Assembly: GCF_001051235.1 (NCBI RefSeq)
Contig: NZ_CBTJ020000027.1
Coordinates: 62,001-126,000 of the forward strand
From: Candidatus Competibacter denitrificans Run_A_D11
GTDB lineage: Bacteria; Pseudomonadota; Gammaproteobacteria; Competibacterales; Competibacteraceae
DNA length: 64,000 bases
Direction: 5' to 3'
This document shows, one piece after another, positions 36,315-46,091 of this stretch (position 1 is its first letter; each line of letters opens with the position of its first letter). The notes under the pieces were generated by a model. That model made no database searches. It was given only the letters and a program-made list of their open reading frames with translations, and was not told the origin of the DNA. The position numbers and the translations under genes were made by a program.

Positions 36315-37964
36315 ATGTCCACGTCCTCCGTCTCTACTGATGTGCTGATCATCGGCTGCGGCGCTGCCGGTTTGAGTTTGGCGTTGCGACTGGCGGATGG
36401 CGCGCGCGTCGTCGCTCTGGCCAAAGGCCCACCGTATGAGGGCAGCACCCATTATGCCCAGGGCGGCGTATCGGCGGTGTTCGATGTCGGTGATTCCATT
36501 GAGTCGCACGTAGAGGATACGCTGATTGCGGGAGCGGGTCTGTGCCATACCGATGCGGTACGGTTTACCGTGGAGCACGGCCCAGCCGTCATCCGCTGGC
36601 TCAGCGAGCAAGGGGTACCATTCACCATGGAACCCAGCCTTGAGGGTAGCGTGGACTATCACTTGCACCGTGAAGGAGGCCACAGTCACCGGCGCATCGT
36701 CCACGCGGCTGATGCCACCGGCCGAGCGATCCAGACTACCCTACTGGATCGTGCGCGCCAACACCCCAATATTACCCTGCACGATCATTACAGCGTGGTC
36801 GATTTGATCGTCGGCACCAAATTGGGTCTGACCAGCAACCGTTGCCTGGGCGCCTATGTCTTAAATCGTACCAGCCAGCGCGTCGAAGTGATCGCCGCGC
36901 GCTTCGTGGTGTTGGCCACTGGCGGCGCCAGCCGGGTTTATCTGTATTCCAGTAATCCGGACGTTTCCACTGGCGATGGCATCGCTATTGCGTGGCGAGC
37001 CGGTTGCCGGGTGGTAAACATGGAATTCATGCAATTTCATCCCACCTGCCTCTATCACCCACAAGCTAAATCCTTTCTGATTTCCGAAGCCGTGCGCGGC
37101 GAGGGCGGCGTCTTGCTATTACCGGATGGCAGCCGCTTCATGCAGAATTTTGACCCACGCCAGGAACTTGCCCCACGCGATATCGTAGCCCGCGCCATCG
37201 ACCATGAAATGAAACGGCTAGGTGCCGAATGTTTGTATCTTGATATCAGCCACAAGCCAGCTGATTTTGTCCGTTCCCATTTTCCTAATATCGACGCCAA
37301 ATGCCGGGAGTATGGCTTCGATATGACCAAGGAGCCGTTGCCGGTGGTGCCCGCCGCCCACTACACCTGTGGCGGCGTATTGACCGATCTGGCTGGGCGC
37401 AGCGATCTGGAAGGGCTTTACGCTATCGGTGAGGTCGCTTTCACCGGCCTGCACGGTGCCAACCGCATGGCCAGCAATTCCTTGCTTGAATGCCTGGTGT
37501 TCGCTGCTGCCGCCAATGTCGATATCCGCGCTCAACTGCCCAGCGTGCCCGCTCCTCCCGCTCTGCCGGAATGGGACGAAAGCCGCGTCACCGACTCGGA
37601 CGAAGAAGTGGTGGTTGCCCATAACTGGCAAGAGTTGCGCCGGTTCATGTGGGATTACGTCGGCATCGTCCGCACCAACAAGCGTTTACAGCGCGCCAAG
37701 CACCGGGTAGAGCTGCTGCTGCGTGAAATCGCTGAATATTATGGCAATTTCCGAATCGACAATAATTTGATCGAATTGCGAAATTTGGCCTTGGTTGCAG
37801 ATTTGATCATCTGCTCGGCGCTGGAACGCAAGGAAAGCCGAGGACTGCATTACACCCTTGACTATCCAACCGTGAACGAAACTTCGCCACCCCGCGATAC
37901 CATCCTGGTGCCCGATCACTTTGCCGGTAAAGAATGGTCGCCGCAGTGGGGCAAGCCGGTCTGA
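36315..37964 (+). CDS. nadB: L-aspartate oxidase
   Basis: An FAD enzyme of 549 residues that oxidises aspartate to iminoaspartate, the first step of NAD synthesis. The FAD loop is [13 protein letters not shown] (about 11-23). Other motifs are [38 protein letters not shown] and [19 protein letters not shown] start at the ATG at 36315, with AAGGAG upstream (13-base gap) and the normal length; the frame continues upstream without support. nadA is not in the window. Confidence 0.96.
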   Translation: MSTSSVSTDVLIIGCGAAGLSLALRLADGARVVALAKGPPYEGSTHYAQGGVSAVFDVGDSIESHVEDTLIAGAGLCHTDAVRFTVEHGPAVIRWLSEQGVPFTMEPSLEGSVDYHLHREGGHSHRRIVHAADATGRAIQTTLLDRARQHPNITLHDHYSVVDLIVGTKLGLTSNRCLGAYVLNRTSQRVEVIAARFVVLATGGASRVYLYSSNPDVSTGDGIAIAWRAGCRVVNMEFMQFHPTCLYHPQAKSFLISEAVRGEGGVLLLPDGSRFMQNFDPRQELAPRDIVARAIDHEMKRLGAECLYLDISHKPADFVRSHFPNIDAKCREYGFDMTKEPLPVVPAAHYTCGGVLTDLAGRSDLEGLYAIGEVAFTGLHGANRMASNSLLECLVFAAAANVDIRAQLPSVPAPPALPEWDESRVTDSDEEVVVAHNWQELRRFMWDYVGIVRTNKRLQRAKHRVELLLREIAEYYGNFRIDNNLIELRNLALVADLIICSALERKESRGLHYTLDYPTVNETSPPRDTILVPDHFAGKEWSPQWGKPV

Positions 37965-37980
37965 CCAGGCTAAACCGACC

Positions 37981-38430
37981 TTAGCGGTGTGCGCTATCGG
38001 TGGTCTCCGCCCCCCGCCGGATGCGCAGCAAAACCCGTAACCGGCGCAGGCTGTCCGGGCTGGCAGAATCGGGCAATAGGGTTAGCGACCGGTACCGATT
38101 GCCTTCCAACCGGAAGTTGAGGATTATGAGGACGGGATGGCCATAGCCATCGACCAGTTCTGCGGTGAGGATAACGCCGGTGCCGGTTTCCAGCCGCCAG
38201 CATCCGTCAAGCCAGGCGATGCGCACAATAGACTCATGTCGGCGTGGCCCATTGCCAAGCCAGAACCAGAGCAGTGACAAACCCAAACCCAGGCTAAAAC
38301 TTGCCTTGAGCCAGATCGGTATAACAGCAATCAGGACAGCGGTAACAGCCAACAGATGGGCGATGCTGACACCGATGAGCAAATAGCGCGACGGCTGAAG
38401 CTCGACCGTAAAATCAGGCAAATGGCGCAT
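37981..38430 (-). CDS. ygfX: YgfX/CptA-like inner-membrane protein
   Basis: A 149-residue protein with two membrane helices (about 20-55) and a cytoplasmic basic domain (RRHESIVRIAWLDGCW, SLTLLPDSASPDSLRRLRVLL). It matches YgfX/CptA, which in E. coli pairs with SdhE and was reported as a toxin acting on cytoskeletal proteins. The pairing with sdhE directly upstream is kept here. I start at the ATG at 38430. Confidence 0.8.
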   Translation of the reverse strand: MRHLPDFTVELQPSRYLLIGVSIAHLLAVTAVLIAVIPIWLKASFSLGLGLSLLWFWLGNGPRRHESIVRIAWLDGCWRLETGTGVILTAELVDGYGHPVLIILNFRLEGNRYRSLTLLPDSASPDSLRRLRVLLRIRRGAETTDSAHR

Positions 38431-38540
38431 GTTGGCTCGGTGAGCATCATCGCCCTCTGGCCCTCCCACCATCACGGCTGCTCAGTGCTCAGAACGCAGG
38501 GCGCGGCCATTCGGCTTGCAAAAACGCCGGTAGTTACCGC

Positions 38541-38798
38541 TCAAAGCGGGTCAGGCTCGTTGAGTAAGGTCCGCATGGCATCGACCACCCGCGCCATCAC
38601 CGCATCCGGCGGCGTGGCCCGCCCGACCATATAGCTCATCAGCAGCGGATCTTGCAGTTCCAAGATCTCTGCAAAGGCCCGTTGTTCCTCCACCGAGGCG
38701 TCAGGGTAATATCGCTCCAAATACCCCAGCGTCAGCAAATCCAACTCCTTCATGCCGCGCCGGCAACGCCAACGCAATTTACCCATTTCTTCGGTCAC
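38541..38798 (-). CDS. sdhE: Succinate dehydrogenase assembly factor SdhE
   Basis: An 85-residue protein that promotes covalent FAD attachment to SdhA. The RGxxE signature is RRGMKELD, followed by LTLGYLERYYPDAS, as in the family. The start is GTG at 38798, with AGGAG eight bases upstream; the product then begins MTEEMGKLRWRCRRG, the expected N-terminus. It lies after sdhB, separated by a terminator-like hairpin, and before ygfX. Confidence 0.92.
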   Translation of the reverse strand: MTEEMGKLRWRCRRGMKELDLLTLGYLERYYPDASVEEQRAFAEILELQDPLLMSYMVGRATPPDAVMARVVDAMRTLLNEPDPL

Positions 38799-38815
38799 AG
38801 TCAGTTCTCCTGCCA

Positions 38816-38850
38816 AGAAAAACCCCCCGTCTAGGATAGACGAGGGGTCG
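38816..38850 (-). terminator. Intrinsic terminator downstream of sdhB
   Basis: On the leftward strand a 10-base stem with one mismatch is formed from 38838-38847 and 38823-38832 around a 5-base loop, followed by TTTTT. It ends the sdhCDAB transcript 35-65 bases after the sdhB stop and lies in the sdhE leader, so sdhE is expressed by read-through or from its own promoter. Confidence 0.65.
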
Positions 38851-38884
38851 AGGTTGACAACAGCGATGCGGAAGCCGCAGCGAA

Positions 38885-39661
38885 TTAGCGCCGTTCCACC
38901 ATCAATTTCTTGATCTCCGCAATGGCTTTCGCGGGATTCAAGCTCTTCGGGCAGGTCTTGGTGCAGTTCATGATGGTGTGGCAACGATACAGCCGGAACG
39001 GGTCTTCCAGATTGTCTAGGCGCTCACCGGTGAACTCATCGCGACTATCCACAATCCAGCGGTACGCCTGCAACAGGATGGAAGGTCCAAGATAGCGTTC
39101 GCCATTCCACCAATAGCTCGGACAACTGGTCGAGCAACACGCACAAAGGATGCACTCATACAGCCCATCCAGCTTGGCACGATCTTCCTTGGATTGCAGG
39201 CGCTCCCGCGCTGGCGGCGGCGTGATCGTCTGCAACCAGGGCTTGATCGAAGCATATTGGGCGTAAAAATGGGTCAGATCTGGCACCAAATCCTTGACGA
39301 CCGCCATGTGCGGCAGCGGGTAAATTTTCACCTCGCCGGTAACGTCATCAATCGCCTTGGTACAGGCCAAGCTGTTGGTGCCGTCGATATTCATCGCACA
39401 TGAGCCGCACACCCCTTCACGGCAGGAGCGCCGGAAGGTCAGGGTGGGGTCCATCTCGTTTTTGATCTTCAGTAAGGCATCCAGCACCATGGGGCCGCAG
39501 GCCGCCAGATCCACTTCATAGGTATCCATCCGTGGGTTTTCGCCACCATCGGGGTCCCAGCGGTAGATGTGGAAGCGCCGGACGTTTTTGGCACCGGTCC
39601 CCGCATAATAGGTCTTACCGGTGCCGATGACGGAATTAGCCGGAAGATTGAATTGAGCCAT
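38885..39661 (-). CDS. sdhB: Succinate dehydrogenase iron-sulfur subunit
   Basis: A 258-residue subunit carrying electrons from FAD to quinone. The 2Fe-2S ligands are in [12 protein letters not shown]; the 4Fe-4S and 3Fe-4S ligands are in [12 protein letters not shown] and [13 protein letters not shown]. Cluster motifs are complete. The gene lies 12 bases after sdhA. Confidence 0.97.
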   Translation of the reverse strand: MAQFNLPANSVIGTGKTYYAGTGAKNVRRFHIYRWDPDGGENPRMDTYEVDLAACGPMVLDALLKIKNEMDPTLTFRRSCREGVCGSCAMNIDGTNSLACTKAIDDVTGEVKIYPLPHMAVVKDLVPDLTHFYAQYASIKPWLQTITPPPARERLQSKEDRAKLDGLYECILCACCSTSCPSYWWNGERYLGPSILLQAYRWIVDSRDEFTGERLDNLEDPFRLYRCHTIMNCTKTCPKSLNPAKAIAEIKKLMVERR

Positions 39662-39673
39662 GGCGTCATCCTC

Positions 39674-41464
39674 TCAGTAAGTGCGCTTCTTGGGTGGAAT
39701 GTACTCCACCTCATCGGTCAGGGTATAGGTATGGACCGGCCGATAGTCGATGGTAACGCCGCCCTTGGCATCCAAGGACGCCAGAGTATGCTTCATCCAC
39801 TGTTCGTCGTTGCGATCCGGGTAATCCTCGCGGGCATGACCACCACGGCTTTCGGTGCGATTGTACGCGGACTTGATCGACACCATGGCGCAACCGAGCA
39901 GGTTATCCAGTTCCAGCGTCTCGACCAGATCGGAATTCCAAACCATGCCACGGTCGGTGACACCGACATGCTCGAAGCCGGCATAGACCTCTTCCAGCAG
40001 ATTGATGCCTTCAGCCATCGAATCGCCGGTACGGAACACCGCCGCGTGATTCTGCATGGTCCGCTGCATCCGCATCCGCAAACTGGCCGTCGGATTTTCA
40101 CCCTTGGCGTTACGCAGCCGGTCGAAGCGGTCAACGACCTTATCAATCGCCGCCTGGGGTGCCGCTTTGTGCGGCGTATTGGGCTGAACCAGCTCAGCGC
40201 AACGGATGGCGGCGGCACGGCCGAATACCACGATATCGAGCAGTGAATTTGAACCCAACCGATTGGCGCCATGGACCGACACGCAGGCAGCCTCACCAAT
40301 GGCCATCAAGCCGGGGATAATGTGATCAGGATTACCGTCCTTGAGAATCACCACTTCGCCGCGATAGTTGGTGGGGATGCCGCCCATGTTGTAATGAACG
40401 GTCGGCAATACCGGCGCTGGCTCCTTGGTCACATCCACGCCCGCGAAGATGCGCGCGGTCTCGGCGATGCCCGGCAAGCGCTCGTTGATGACGCCGGCGC
40501 CCAGATGTTCCAGGTGCAGATGGATATGATCCTTATGCTCGCCAACGCCGCGCCCTTCACGGATTTCAATGGTCATGGAGCGGCTGACCACATCGCGCGA
40601 GGCTAAATCTTTGGCGTTTGGCGCATAGCGTTCCATGAACCGCTCGCCGTTGGAATTGGTCAGATAACCGCCCTCGCCCCGACAACCTTCAGTCATCAGA
40701 CAACCGGAGCCGTAGATACCCGTCGGGTGGAATTGGGTGAATTCCATGTCTTGGAGCGGCAAGCCAGCGCGCAACACCATGCCGTTGCCATCGCCAGTGC
40801 AGGTGTGGGCGGAGGTTGCCGAGAAATAGGAGCGGCCATAGCCACCGGTGGCCAATACCGTCTGATGGGCATGGAAAACGTGCAGCGTACCCTCGGACAG
40901 ATCCCAAGCCACCACACCGCGACACGCCCCGCTGTCGTCCATGATTAAATCCAGGGCGAAATACTCGACGAAAAATTCGGCGTTATGGCGCAGAGCCTGC
41001 TGATACAGCGTATGCAGAATGGCGTGACCGGTACGATCAGCCGCCGCGCAGGTCCGTTGAGCGGTGCCTTCACCGTAGTTGGTAGTCATGCCGCCAAACG
41101 GCCGCTGGTAGATTTTGCCCTCTTCAGTGCGGGAGAACGGCACACCGTAGTGCTCCAGTTCGATCACCGCCGGAATGGCTTCGCGGCACATGTACTCAAT
41201 GGCGTCTTGATCGCCCAGCCAGTCGGAGCCTTTCACAGTGTCGTAGAAATGCCACTGCCACAGATCCTGACCCATATTGGCCAGCGCCGCCGACATGCCG
41301 CCCTGCGCCGCGACCGTGTGGCTGCGGGTGGGGAAAACTTTGGTCAAGCACGCTGTCTTCAGGCCCTTCTGGGCCATGCCGAAGGTCGCGCGCAAACCCG
41401 CACCGCCCGCGCCGACCACGACCACATCGTAGTTATGATTGATTAATTTGTATGCGTTGGACAT
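39674..41464 (-). CDS. sdhA: Succinate dehydrogenase flavoprotein subunit
   Basis: A 596-residue catalytic subunit that oxidises succinate to fumarate. The FAD-binding start is [15 protein letters not shown]; the FAD-linking histidine is in [15 protein letters not shown]. Substrate motifs are [26 protein letters not shown] and [18 protein letters not shown]. The length is typical. Confidence 0.98.
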   Translation of the reverse strand: MSNAYKLINHNYDVVVVGAGGAGLRATFGMAQKGLKTACLTKVFPTRSHTVAAQGGMSAALANMGQDLWQWHFYDTVKGSDWLGDQDAIEYMCREAIPAVIELEHYGVPFSRTEEGKIYQRPFGGMTTNYGEGTAQRTCAAADRTGHAILHTLYQQALRHNAEFFVEYFALDLIMDDSGACRGVVAWDLSEGTLHVFHAHQTVLATGGYGRSYFSATSAHTCTGDGNGMVLRAGLPLQDMEFTQFHPTGIYGSGCLMTEGCRGEGGYLTNSNGERFMERYAPNAKDLASRDVVSRSMTIEIREGRGVGEHKDHIHLHLEHLGAGVINERLPGIAETARIFAGVDVTKEPAPVLPTVHYNMGGIPTNYRGEVVILKDGNPDHIIPGLMAIGEAACVSVHGANRLGSNSLLDIVVFGRAAAIRCAELVQPNTPHKAAPQAAIDKVVDRFDRLRNAKGENPTASLRMRMQRTMQNHAAVFRTGDSMAEGINLLEEVYAGFEHVGVTDRGMVWNSDLVETLELDNLLGCAMVSIKSAYNRTESRGGHAREDYPDRNDEQWMKHTLASLDAKGGVTIDYRPVHTYTLTDEVEYIPPKKRTY

Positions 41465-41490
41465 GAAACCTCAGCCTCCAGTGGTGGGCG

Positions 41491-41868
41491 TCAGGCGAGC
41501 GCGATTTTAAGCACGCTGATGATAGAGATGGCGCCCAGCAAAAACAGCGCGAACTGTGTCACAAGCAGCGCGACATACATGGCCCATTCCGGCCGGACAT
41601 AATCCTCGTAGATGACCTGCATACCCAGTTTGGCGTGATACAACACCGTCACCAGGAAAGTCACCATCAGTCCAGCGTTGAGCGGCCTGCTCAGCCATTG
41701 CTGGAACACCGCATAATCGACACGCGAATAGGACAGCATGGAAAACGCGAACCAGACGACCAATGGCACCAGGGCAATGGATGTGACCCGTTGCATCCAC
41801 CAATGATGGGTGCCATCTTTGGCGGTGCCCAGGCCGCGAACGTGAGCGAGCGGGGTACGAAGACTCAT
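41491..41868 (-). CDS. sdhD: Succinate dehydrogenase membrane anchor SdhD
   Basis: A 125-residue subunit with three membrane helices. It has the family opening SLRTPLAHVRGLGTAKDG and the heme/quinone-side YHAKLGMQVIYEDYV. I start at the ATG at 41868, with AGGAGA upstream; the longer frame overlaps sdhC. Confidence 0.92.
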   Translation of the reverse strand: MSLRTPLAHVRGLGTAKDGTHHWWMQRVTSIALVPLVVWFAFSMLSYSRVDYAVFQQWLSRPLNAGLMVTFLVTVLYHAKLGMQVIYEDYVRPEWAMYVALLVTQFALFLLGAISIISVLKIALA

Positions 41869-41879
41869 AGCGTTTCTCC

Positions 41880-42266
41880 TCAAGATCCGGCGATCAGCCA
41901 GCACAGCACGGTCAGGATGATGGATGACGAAACCACCCACCGGCCGGATTTCTCGGCGTCTTTCATCTCAAAACCATAACCGGCATCCCAGAATAAGTGC
42001 CGAATCCCGTTGGCCATGTGATAGAACAGCGCCCACGTCCACAAAAACAGGAACAACTGTCCCAGCATCGACCCGATCACGGCCTGCGCGTGCTTGTAGG
42101 CTTCGGGACCGAGCGCGGCGGCGGCCAGCCAGTACACCAGCAGCAGCGTGCCGACCACCAGACCGGCACCAGTGGCGCGGTGGGTAATAGACAACACCGA
42201 GGTCATTTGCGGTTTGTAATAAGGGCCGATCATGAACGGCGACAGCGGCCGCTTGTTGGCTGACAT
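41880..42266 (-). CDS. sdhC: Succinate dehydrogenase cytochrome b subunit SdhC
   Basis: A 128-residue subunit with three membrane helices. The signatures RPLSPFMIGPYYKPQMTSVL, SITHRATGAGL and the heme-ligand region HMANGIRHLFWDAGYG are present. AGGAGA precedes the ATG. It is the first gene of sdhCDAB. Confidence 0.95.
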   Translation of the reverse strand: MSANKRPLSPFMIGPYYKPQMTSVLSITHRATGAGLVVGTLLLVYWLAAAALGPEAYKHAQAVIGSMLGQLFLFLWTWALFYHMANGIRHLFWDAGYGFEMKDAEKSGRWVVSSSIILTVLCWLIAGS

Positions 42267-42426
42267 AGGTCTCTCCTCTAGTTATAAGTGGGAAAGTCAG
42301 ACACTTTTTGTGCAATGCAAAACAGGGAGAATGCTACGCCCATTTTGAGGGTCTTCACAATGGGAAGCACGGAACCGAGCGATGATCGACCGAGGCGCCA
42401 AAACCCGCCAAGGCAGCGCAGGTCGG

Positions 42427-42597
42427 CTAGAAATCGATGCAACGCCCGGCTTTTTCCCAATCGCCATAGCGGGTGGGTTCGGGGCCTTTAGGGCCACCGT
42501 ATTCCTTTGGCTTATCGGGTTGTTGGGGGGGTTGCGATCCGGCAGGCGTTGGCGACGACTGCGGCGGTAGTGTTGTCTGTGTATCGTTCTTATTCAT
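42427..42597 (-). CDS. SDHAF4/DUF1674 family succinate dehydrogenase assembly factor
   Basis: A 56-codon gene. The N-terminal half is Gln/Pro/Ser-rich and probably disordered. The C-terminus carries YGGPKGPEPTRYGDWEKAG followed by RCIDF, the defining DUF1674/SDHAF4 motif. In eukaryotes SDHAF4 binds flavinated SdhA and helps its assembly with SdhB. It lies 160 bases upstream of sdhC in the same direction, so it may share the operon promoter. A run of seven C bases occurs in the Pro-rich part. Together with sdhE, two flavoprotein maturation factors flank this operon. Confidence 0.85.
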   Translation of the reverse strand: MNKNDTQTTLPPQSSPTPAGSQPPQQPDKPKEYGGPKGPEPTRYGDWEKAGRCIDF

Positions 42598-42830
42598 GAC
42601 AACTCACTGAAGCGGGTTAAGGGATGGTTTTAGGCCGCCATCCTCACCCCAACCACCAACGCCTTCCCCAGAAATTCCAGAGAGAGTACCCTAGCGTGGC
42701 GGTGGGAAATTAGTCTATATTCTTAAGGGATATTATGCCGCTCGTAGCCGCTAAACGCAATTGACGGGCGGCTCCCATCCCAAATCACGCCAGCTTGCTT
42801 GAAGTTAGCAATCTAACCGGAGTTGAGCCG

Positions 42831-43886
42831 ATGAACGCGGAATGGAGCACATTTCTGGCGCGGGTGGGCGCTGTGTTGGCACCAAATCAGGTGGCAAGCT
42901 TCGGGCGGCCGGATCGGGAATTGCAGCAGGCGCTGACTGACGACATTTGTTGCGACTTATCGCACCAGGGTGTGATGGCTGCGCGCGGCCCCGACAGCGA
43001 AACTTTCCTGCAAGGCCAATTCACCTGCGATGTGCGCCGTGTCACCGCCGAGCATAGCCTGATCGGTGCCTATTGCACGCCCAAAGGCCGCGCGCTGGCC
43101 TGCTGCCGGATCTTTCTTCATGATCAGATCCATTACCTGGAGCTACCCCGTTCGTTGCTGGAGCCAACGCTGACCCGCTTACGCAAGTATGTGATGCGAG
43201 CAAAAACGGTGCTGGAGGATGCAAGCGACACGATGGGGCGCATGGGGATCGCCGGCCCGCAAACCGCGCGCCTCTTGAATCACCATGGCCTGATCGTTGA
43301 TGAAACGATGGCGCCGGATGCCGTACAGCAGACAAACCACCTGACCCTCATCCGCCTCCCCGGCCCTATACCCCGCTTTGAGATCCACGGCCCGGCTCAG
43401 CAACTGGCAGAGGTCTGGCAGGCGCTCAGTACGAGTGTTGCGCCGGTTGGGGCTGAAGCATGGCGGTTGCTCGATATCCTGGCAGGTATGCCAGTCGTTT
43501 ATCCAGAAACGGTCGAAGCCTTTGTGCCACAAATGCTTAATCTAGAGAGCCTGGATGGCATCAGCTTCCAGAAAGGCTGCTATACCGGCCAAGAAATCGT
43601 GGCGCGCGCCCACTATCTTGGCAAACTAAAACGGGGGATGGTGCTAGCGAGGGTGGATAGCCCGACTCCGCCGCATCCTGGCGATTCGCTATTTTCATCG
43701 CCAGCAGGCTCTAATCAGAACGCCGGACAACTGGTCGATGCCGCTCGCCATCCCAATGGTGGCTACGCCGTGCTGGCGGTGGTCTTGCTGGAGATTGCCA
43801 ACGAGGGCGTGCTGCACTTGGGCGATGCCAGCGGACCACCACTCCGCCTAGAGCCGTTACCCTACTCCGTTGCAACCACCCGCTAA
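42831..43886 (+). CDS. ygfZ: tRNA-modifying/iron-sulfur repair protein YgfZ
   Basis: A 351-residue GcvT-like folate-binding protein needed for some iron-sulfur enzymes such as MiaB. The signature [12 protein letters not shown] (248-259) includes the conserved Cys250. I start at the ATG at 42831, with CGGAG eight bases upstream; a TTG twelve codons earlier lacks support. The gene is divergent from the SDHAF4 gene, and its stop overlaps that of the convergent RNase T gene by 4 bases. Confidence 0.9.
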   Translation: MNAEWSTFLARVGAVLAPNQVASFGRPDRELQQALTDDICCDLSHQGVMAARGPDSETFLQGQFTCDVRRVTAEHSLIGAYCTPKGRALACCRIFLHDQIHYLELPRSLLEPTLTRLRKYVMRAKTVLEDASDTMGRMGIAGPQTARLLNHHGLIVDETMAPDAVQQTNHLTLIRLPGPIPRFEIHGPAQQLAEVWQALSTSVAPVGAEAWRLLDILAGMPVVYPETVEAFVPQMLNLESLDGISFQKGCYTGQEIVARAHYLGKLKRGMVLARVDSPTPPHPGDSLFSSPAGSNQNAGQLVDAARHPNGGYAVLAVVLLEIANEGVLHLGDASGPPLRLEPLPYSVATTR

Positions 43887-44521
43887 TCGTCGGCGACCAG
43901 CCAACCGCCCAATTCCTGCCAGCGATTGACGATCAGACAAAACAATTCCGCCGTGCGCTCGGCATCGTAGATGGCTGAATGGGCTTCGCGCTCATCCCAG
44001 TGGATACCTGCCGCATGGAGCGCCCGTGCCAGCACCGTTTGGCCATAAGCCAGCCCGGCCAGGGATACCGTATCGAAGCTGCTGAATGGGTGAAATGGGT
44101 TGCGTTTGATCTTGGCACGAGCGGCCGCTGCATTCAAAAACGCCAGATCAAAGAAGGCGTTATGACCCACCAGCACAGCACGGGTGCAACCGGTTTCACG
44201 CATTTCACGACGCACCTCACGAAAGATGGCCTCCAGCGCCTCGCTTTCCGGCACCGCGAACCGAAAGGGATGATCCGGGTCGATGCCGTTGACCGCCATG
44301 GATGCCGGGTCCAGCCGTCCTCCGGCAAAGGGCTGCACATGGTGGGCTAAGGTTCCGGCAGGTTGCAGGCGGCCCTGCCAATCCATGCGGACAATGACGG
44401 CGGCGATTTCGAGTAAGGCGTCCGTCTGGGCGTTGATGCCACCGGTTTCGACATCAATGATAACCGGCAAAAAACCTCGGAAGCGGCGGGCGATGAGCGT
44501 GTTGGGAGCAGGTTGGTTCAT
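43883..44521 (-). CDS. rnt: Ribonuclease T
   Basis: A 212-residue DEDDh 3'-5' exoribonuclease that trims tRNA and other stable RNA ends. The acidic motifs are VIIDVETGG (20-28), [13 protein letters not shown] and [14 protein letters not shown]. Several basic residues of the RNA-binding patch lie in [13 protein letters not shown] helices. The length matches the family. It converges on ygfZ with overlapping stops. Confidence 0.93.
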   Translation of the reverse strand: MNQPAPNTLIARRFRGFLPVIIDVETGGINAQTDALLEIAAVIVRMDWQGRLQPAGTLAHHVQPFAGGRLDPASMAVNGIDPDHPFRFAVPESEALEAIFREVRREMRETGCTRAVLVGHNAFFDLAFLNAAAARAKIKRNPFHPFSSFDTVSLAGLAYGQTVLARALHAAGIHWDEREAHSAIYDAERTAELFCLIVNRWQELGGWLVADD

Positions 44522-44575
44522 CGCGCCAGCATAGCGGATAGCGCCCGGAAACGCACCGTGCGGCTTTTTTGTGGT

Positions 44576-45013
44576 TCAACCCGGCGTATTGTGCGTTACC
44601 CAACGGGGACCGGTCGTGGTCTCCTCGCGTTTCCAGAATGGTGCTTTGGATTTCAGTTCTTCCATGATGGCTCGACAGGCGGCGAACGCTGCCGCCCGAT
44701 GGGCAGACCAGACGGCCACCAAGACGATGGGATCGTTCGGTTGCAACGCACCGACCCGATGAATCAGCAGCGCATCCAATAACGTCCATTCGTCAGTGGC
44801 CGCCGTTACGATTCGTTGCAAATGGCGTTCGGTCATGCCGGGATAGTGCTCCAGCGTCATGCCGGTAACCGGACTCTGGTCGTTGTAATCGCGCATGGTG
44901 CCGATGAAGATGGCCGTGGCGCCGTATCGGCCTTGCAGTTCCCGCTGATTGGCTTGATAGCGCGCCAGCTCGGCCAGAGGATCGAAAGGCGTTGCGCGCA
45001 ACTCGACCCGCAT
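44576..45013 (-). CDS. moaE: Molybdopterin synthase catalytic subunit
   Basis: A 145-residue subunit that transfers sulfur from MoaD to precursor Z to make molybdopterin. Visible motifs are FIGTMRDYNDQ, LEHYPGMTER, HRVGALQPND and the lysine-bearing ELKSKAPFWKREE. The start is three bases after the moaD stop. Other moa genes are absent from the window. Confidence 0.94.
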   Translation of the reverse strand: MRVELRATPFDPLAELARYQANQRELQGRYGATAIFIGTMRDYNDQSPVTGMTLEHYPGMTERHLQRIVTAATDEWTLLDALLIHRVGALQPNDPIVLVAVWSAHRAAAFAACRAIMEELKSKAPFWKREETTTGPRWVTHNTPG

Positions 45014-45016
45014 CGC

Positions 45017-45250
45017 TTATCCTCCGGTCACCGGTGGGAAAAATGCCACCTCATCACCATCATTGACAGGCTGCGCCGGTTGGGCGTAGTCCATGTTGAC
45101 CGCTATCAAGGTATTGGGCGGTAAGGGCATCTCTGGCCAAAGAGTGGCCCAAACTTCGGCGGCCGTCATCTCCCCGACCAGCGGCAGCCGATCTTCAGCA
45201 CGGCCCAAGCGGTCGCGCAAGCTGGCAAAATATTTGATGTGGATCGTCAT
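45017..45250 (-). CDS. moaD: Molybdopterin synthase sulfur carrier subunit
   Basis: A 77-residue ubiquitin-like protein ending in the required Gly-Gly (FFPPVTGG), which is thiocarboxylated. The opening IKYFASLRDRLG and NDGDEVAF are typical. It forms the complex with MoaE, encoded immediately downstream. Confidence 0.93.
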   Translation of the reverse strand: MTIHIKYFASLRDRLGRAEDRLPLVGEMTAAEVWATLWPEMPLPPNTLIAVNMDYAQPAQPVNDGDEVAFFPPVTGG

Positions 45251-45273
45251 GTATCTGCCTCACTTTGAGCTTT

Positions 45274-45867
45274 TTAAGTGCCAGAACCGGGAAATAGTTC
45301 GGCCAGATCGATGATGGCATCGGGGCATAAGATCGGCGCGATTTGGCCGGTGCGGCGGCAATCCCGCTGCTGATACTGGCCGTTGATTGGCTCGCGGTAG
45401 ATTTCTAGTTGCCGATTTTGAATATCGAGCAGCCAGACTTCCGGGATGCCGTTTCTGGCGTACAGCGGAATTTTGACATCGCGGTCGTAATGGAGGGTGC
45501 TATCTGAAACCTCTACAAGAAGCAGTACATCTTCGGAATGAGGATTGGATTGTTCGTAATCGTCTCCCCGCCAGCGCAGGATCGAAAGATCAGGTTGAGG
45601 CTCGGCATAGCCACCCAATACGACGGGATTCTGCACCGAGATGATGGCTTTATCGCCGATCACTTTTGAAAACAGGCGAGTCAATCGATTGACATTGCCT
45701 CCATGAAAACTCCCAATTGGCGCCATTTCGATGATCTCTCCGTCAATCAATTCTACCCGCGAGTCTTCGTTCAATAAGCCAACTTCCGCCATACGGTGAA
45801 ATTCGCCCACGGTCCAGCGATGGCGCGGTACGTTCATTAATTCTCTTTCTATCAAGGGAGTTGACAT
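45274..45867 (-). CDS. Uma2-family putative endonuclease (DUF820)
   Basis: A 197-residue PD-(D/E)XK-fold protein. The catalytic set appears as PQPDLSILRW, LLLVEVSDST and the lysine of YDRDVKIPLYA; GIPEVWLLD follows. Uma2 proteins are very common in cyanobacteria and scattered elsewhere; their natural role is not settled. It is not part of the moaDE unit; the remnant reading frame lies just upstream. Confidence 0.85.
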   Translation of the reverse strand: MSTPLIERELMNVPRHRWTVGEFHRMAEVGLLNEDSRVELIDGEIIEMAPIGSFHGGNVNRLTRLFSKVIGDKAIISVQNPVVLGGYAEPQPDLSILRWRGDDYEQSNPHSEDVLLLVEVSDSTLHYDRDVKIPLYARNGIPEVWLLDIQNRQLEIYREPINGQYQQRDCRRTGQIAPILCPDAIIDLAELFPGSGT

Positions 45868-45895
45868 AGATTTCTCTCCTGATCAAAAACATTGA

Positions 45896-46027
45896 TTAAC
45901 CTAATGGGATGCGATCATTTGCCCATTCCCGACTCAAGGCCAGTAGCCGCCGTAAAATTTCCTCATCAGTCAAATCCGCCGGCCAACCCTGCGATTGAAA
46001 CCGATGAGCTTGCGGTATAGTAACGGT
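45896..46027 (-). pseudogene. Remnant resembling a DNA methyltransferase C-terminus
   Basis: The leftward strand holds a 43-codon open stretch with no start codon at its head. It contains FQSQGWPADLTDEEILRRLL and then ALSREW. The pattern GWPADLxDEEILxRLLALN is usual at the C-terminus of Eco57I-like and related SAM-dependent DNA methyltransferases. An in-frame stop lies directly upstream (46028-46030), and the amidase gene runs on the other strand. It may be a decayed fragment left by loss of a restriction-modification gene; a tiny unrelated gene is the alternative. Confidence 0.4.
45995..46021 (+). promoter_or_regulatory. Possible promoter of the AguB-like gene
   Basis: TTGAAA (45995-46000) and TATAGT (46016-46021) are 15 bases apart, slightly short for sigma-70. 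It lies 70-97 bases before the amidase ATG, inside the remnant on the other strand. Confidence 0.35.
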
Positions 46028-46091
46028 TCATTTTGCCATACCGGCGGTGTATTTCGTTGGAGCACCGCTCTACTTCTTCAAGGCGCAATCC

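Noticed and set aside
44535..44570. CGCACCGTGCG followed by a T-run, looking like a rightward terminator
   Set aside because: The stem is only four bases, and no rightward gene ends there.
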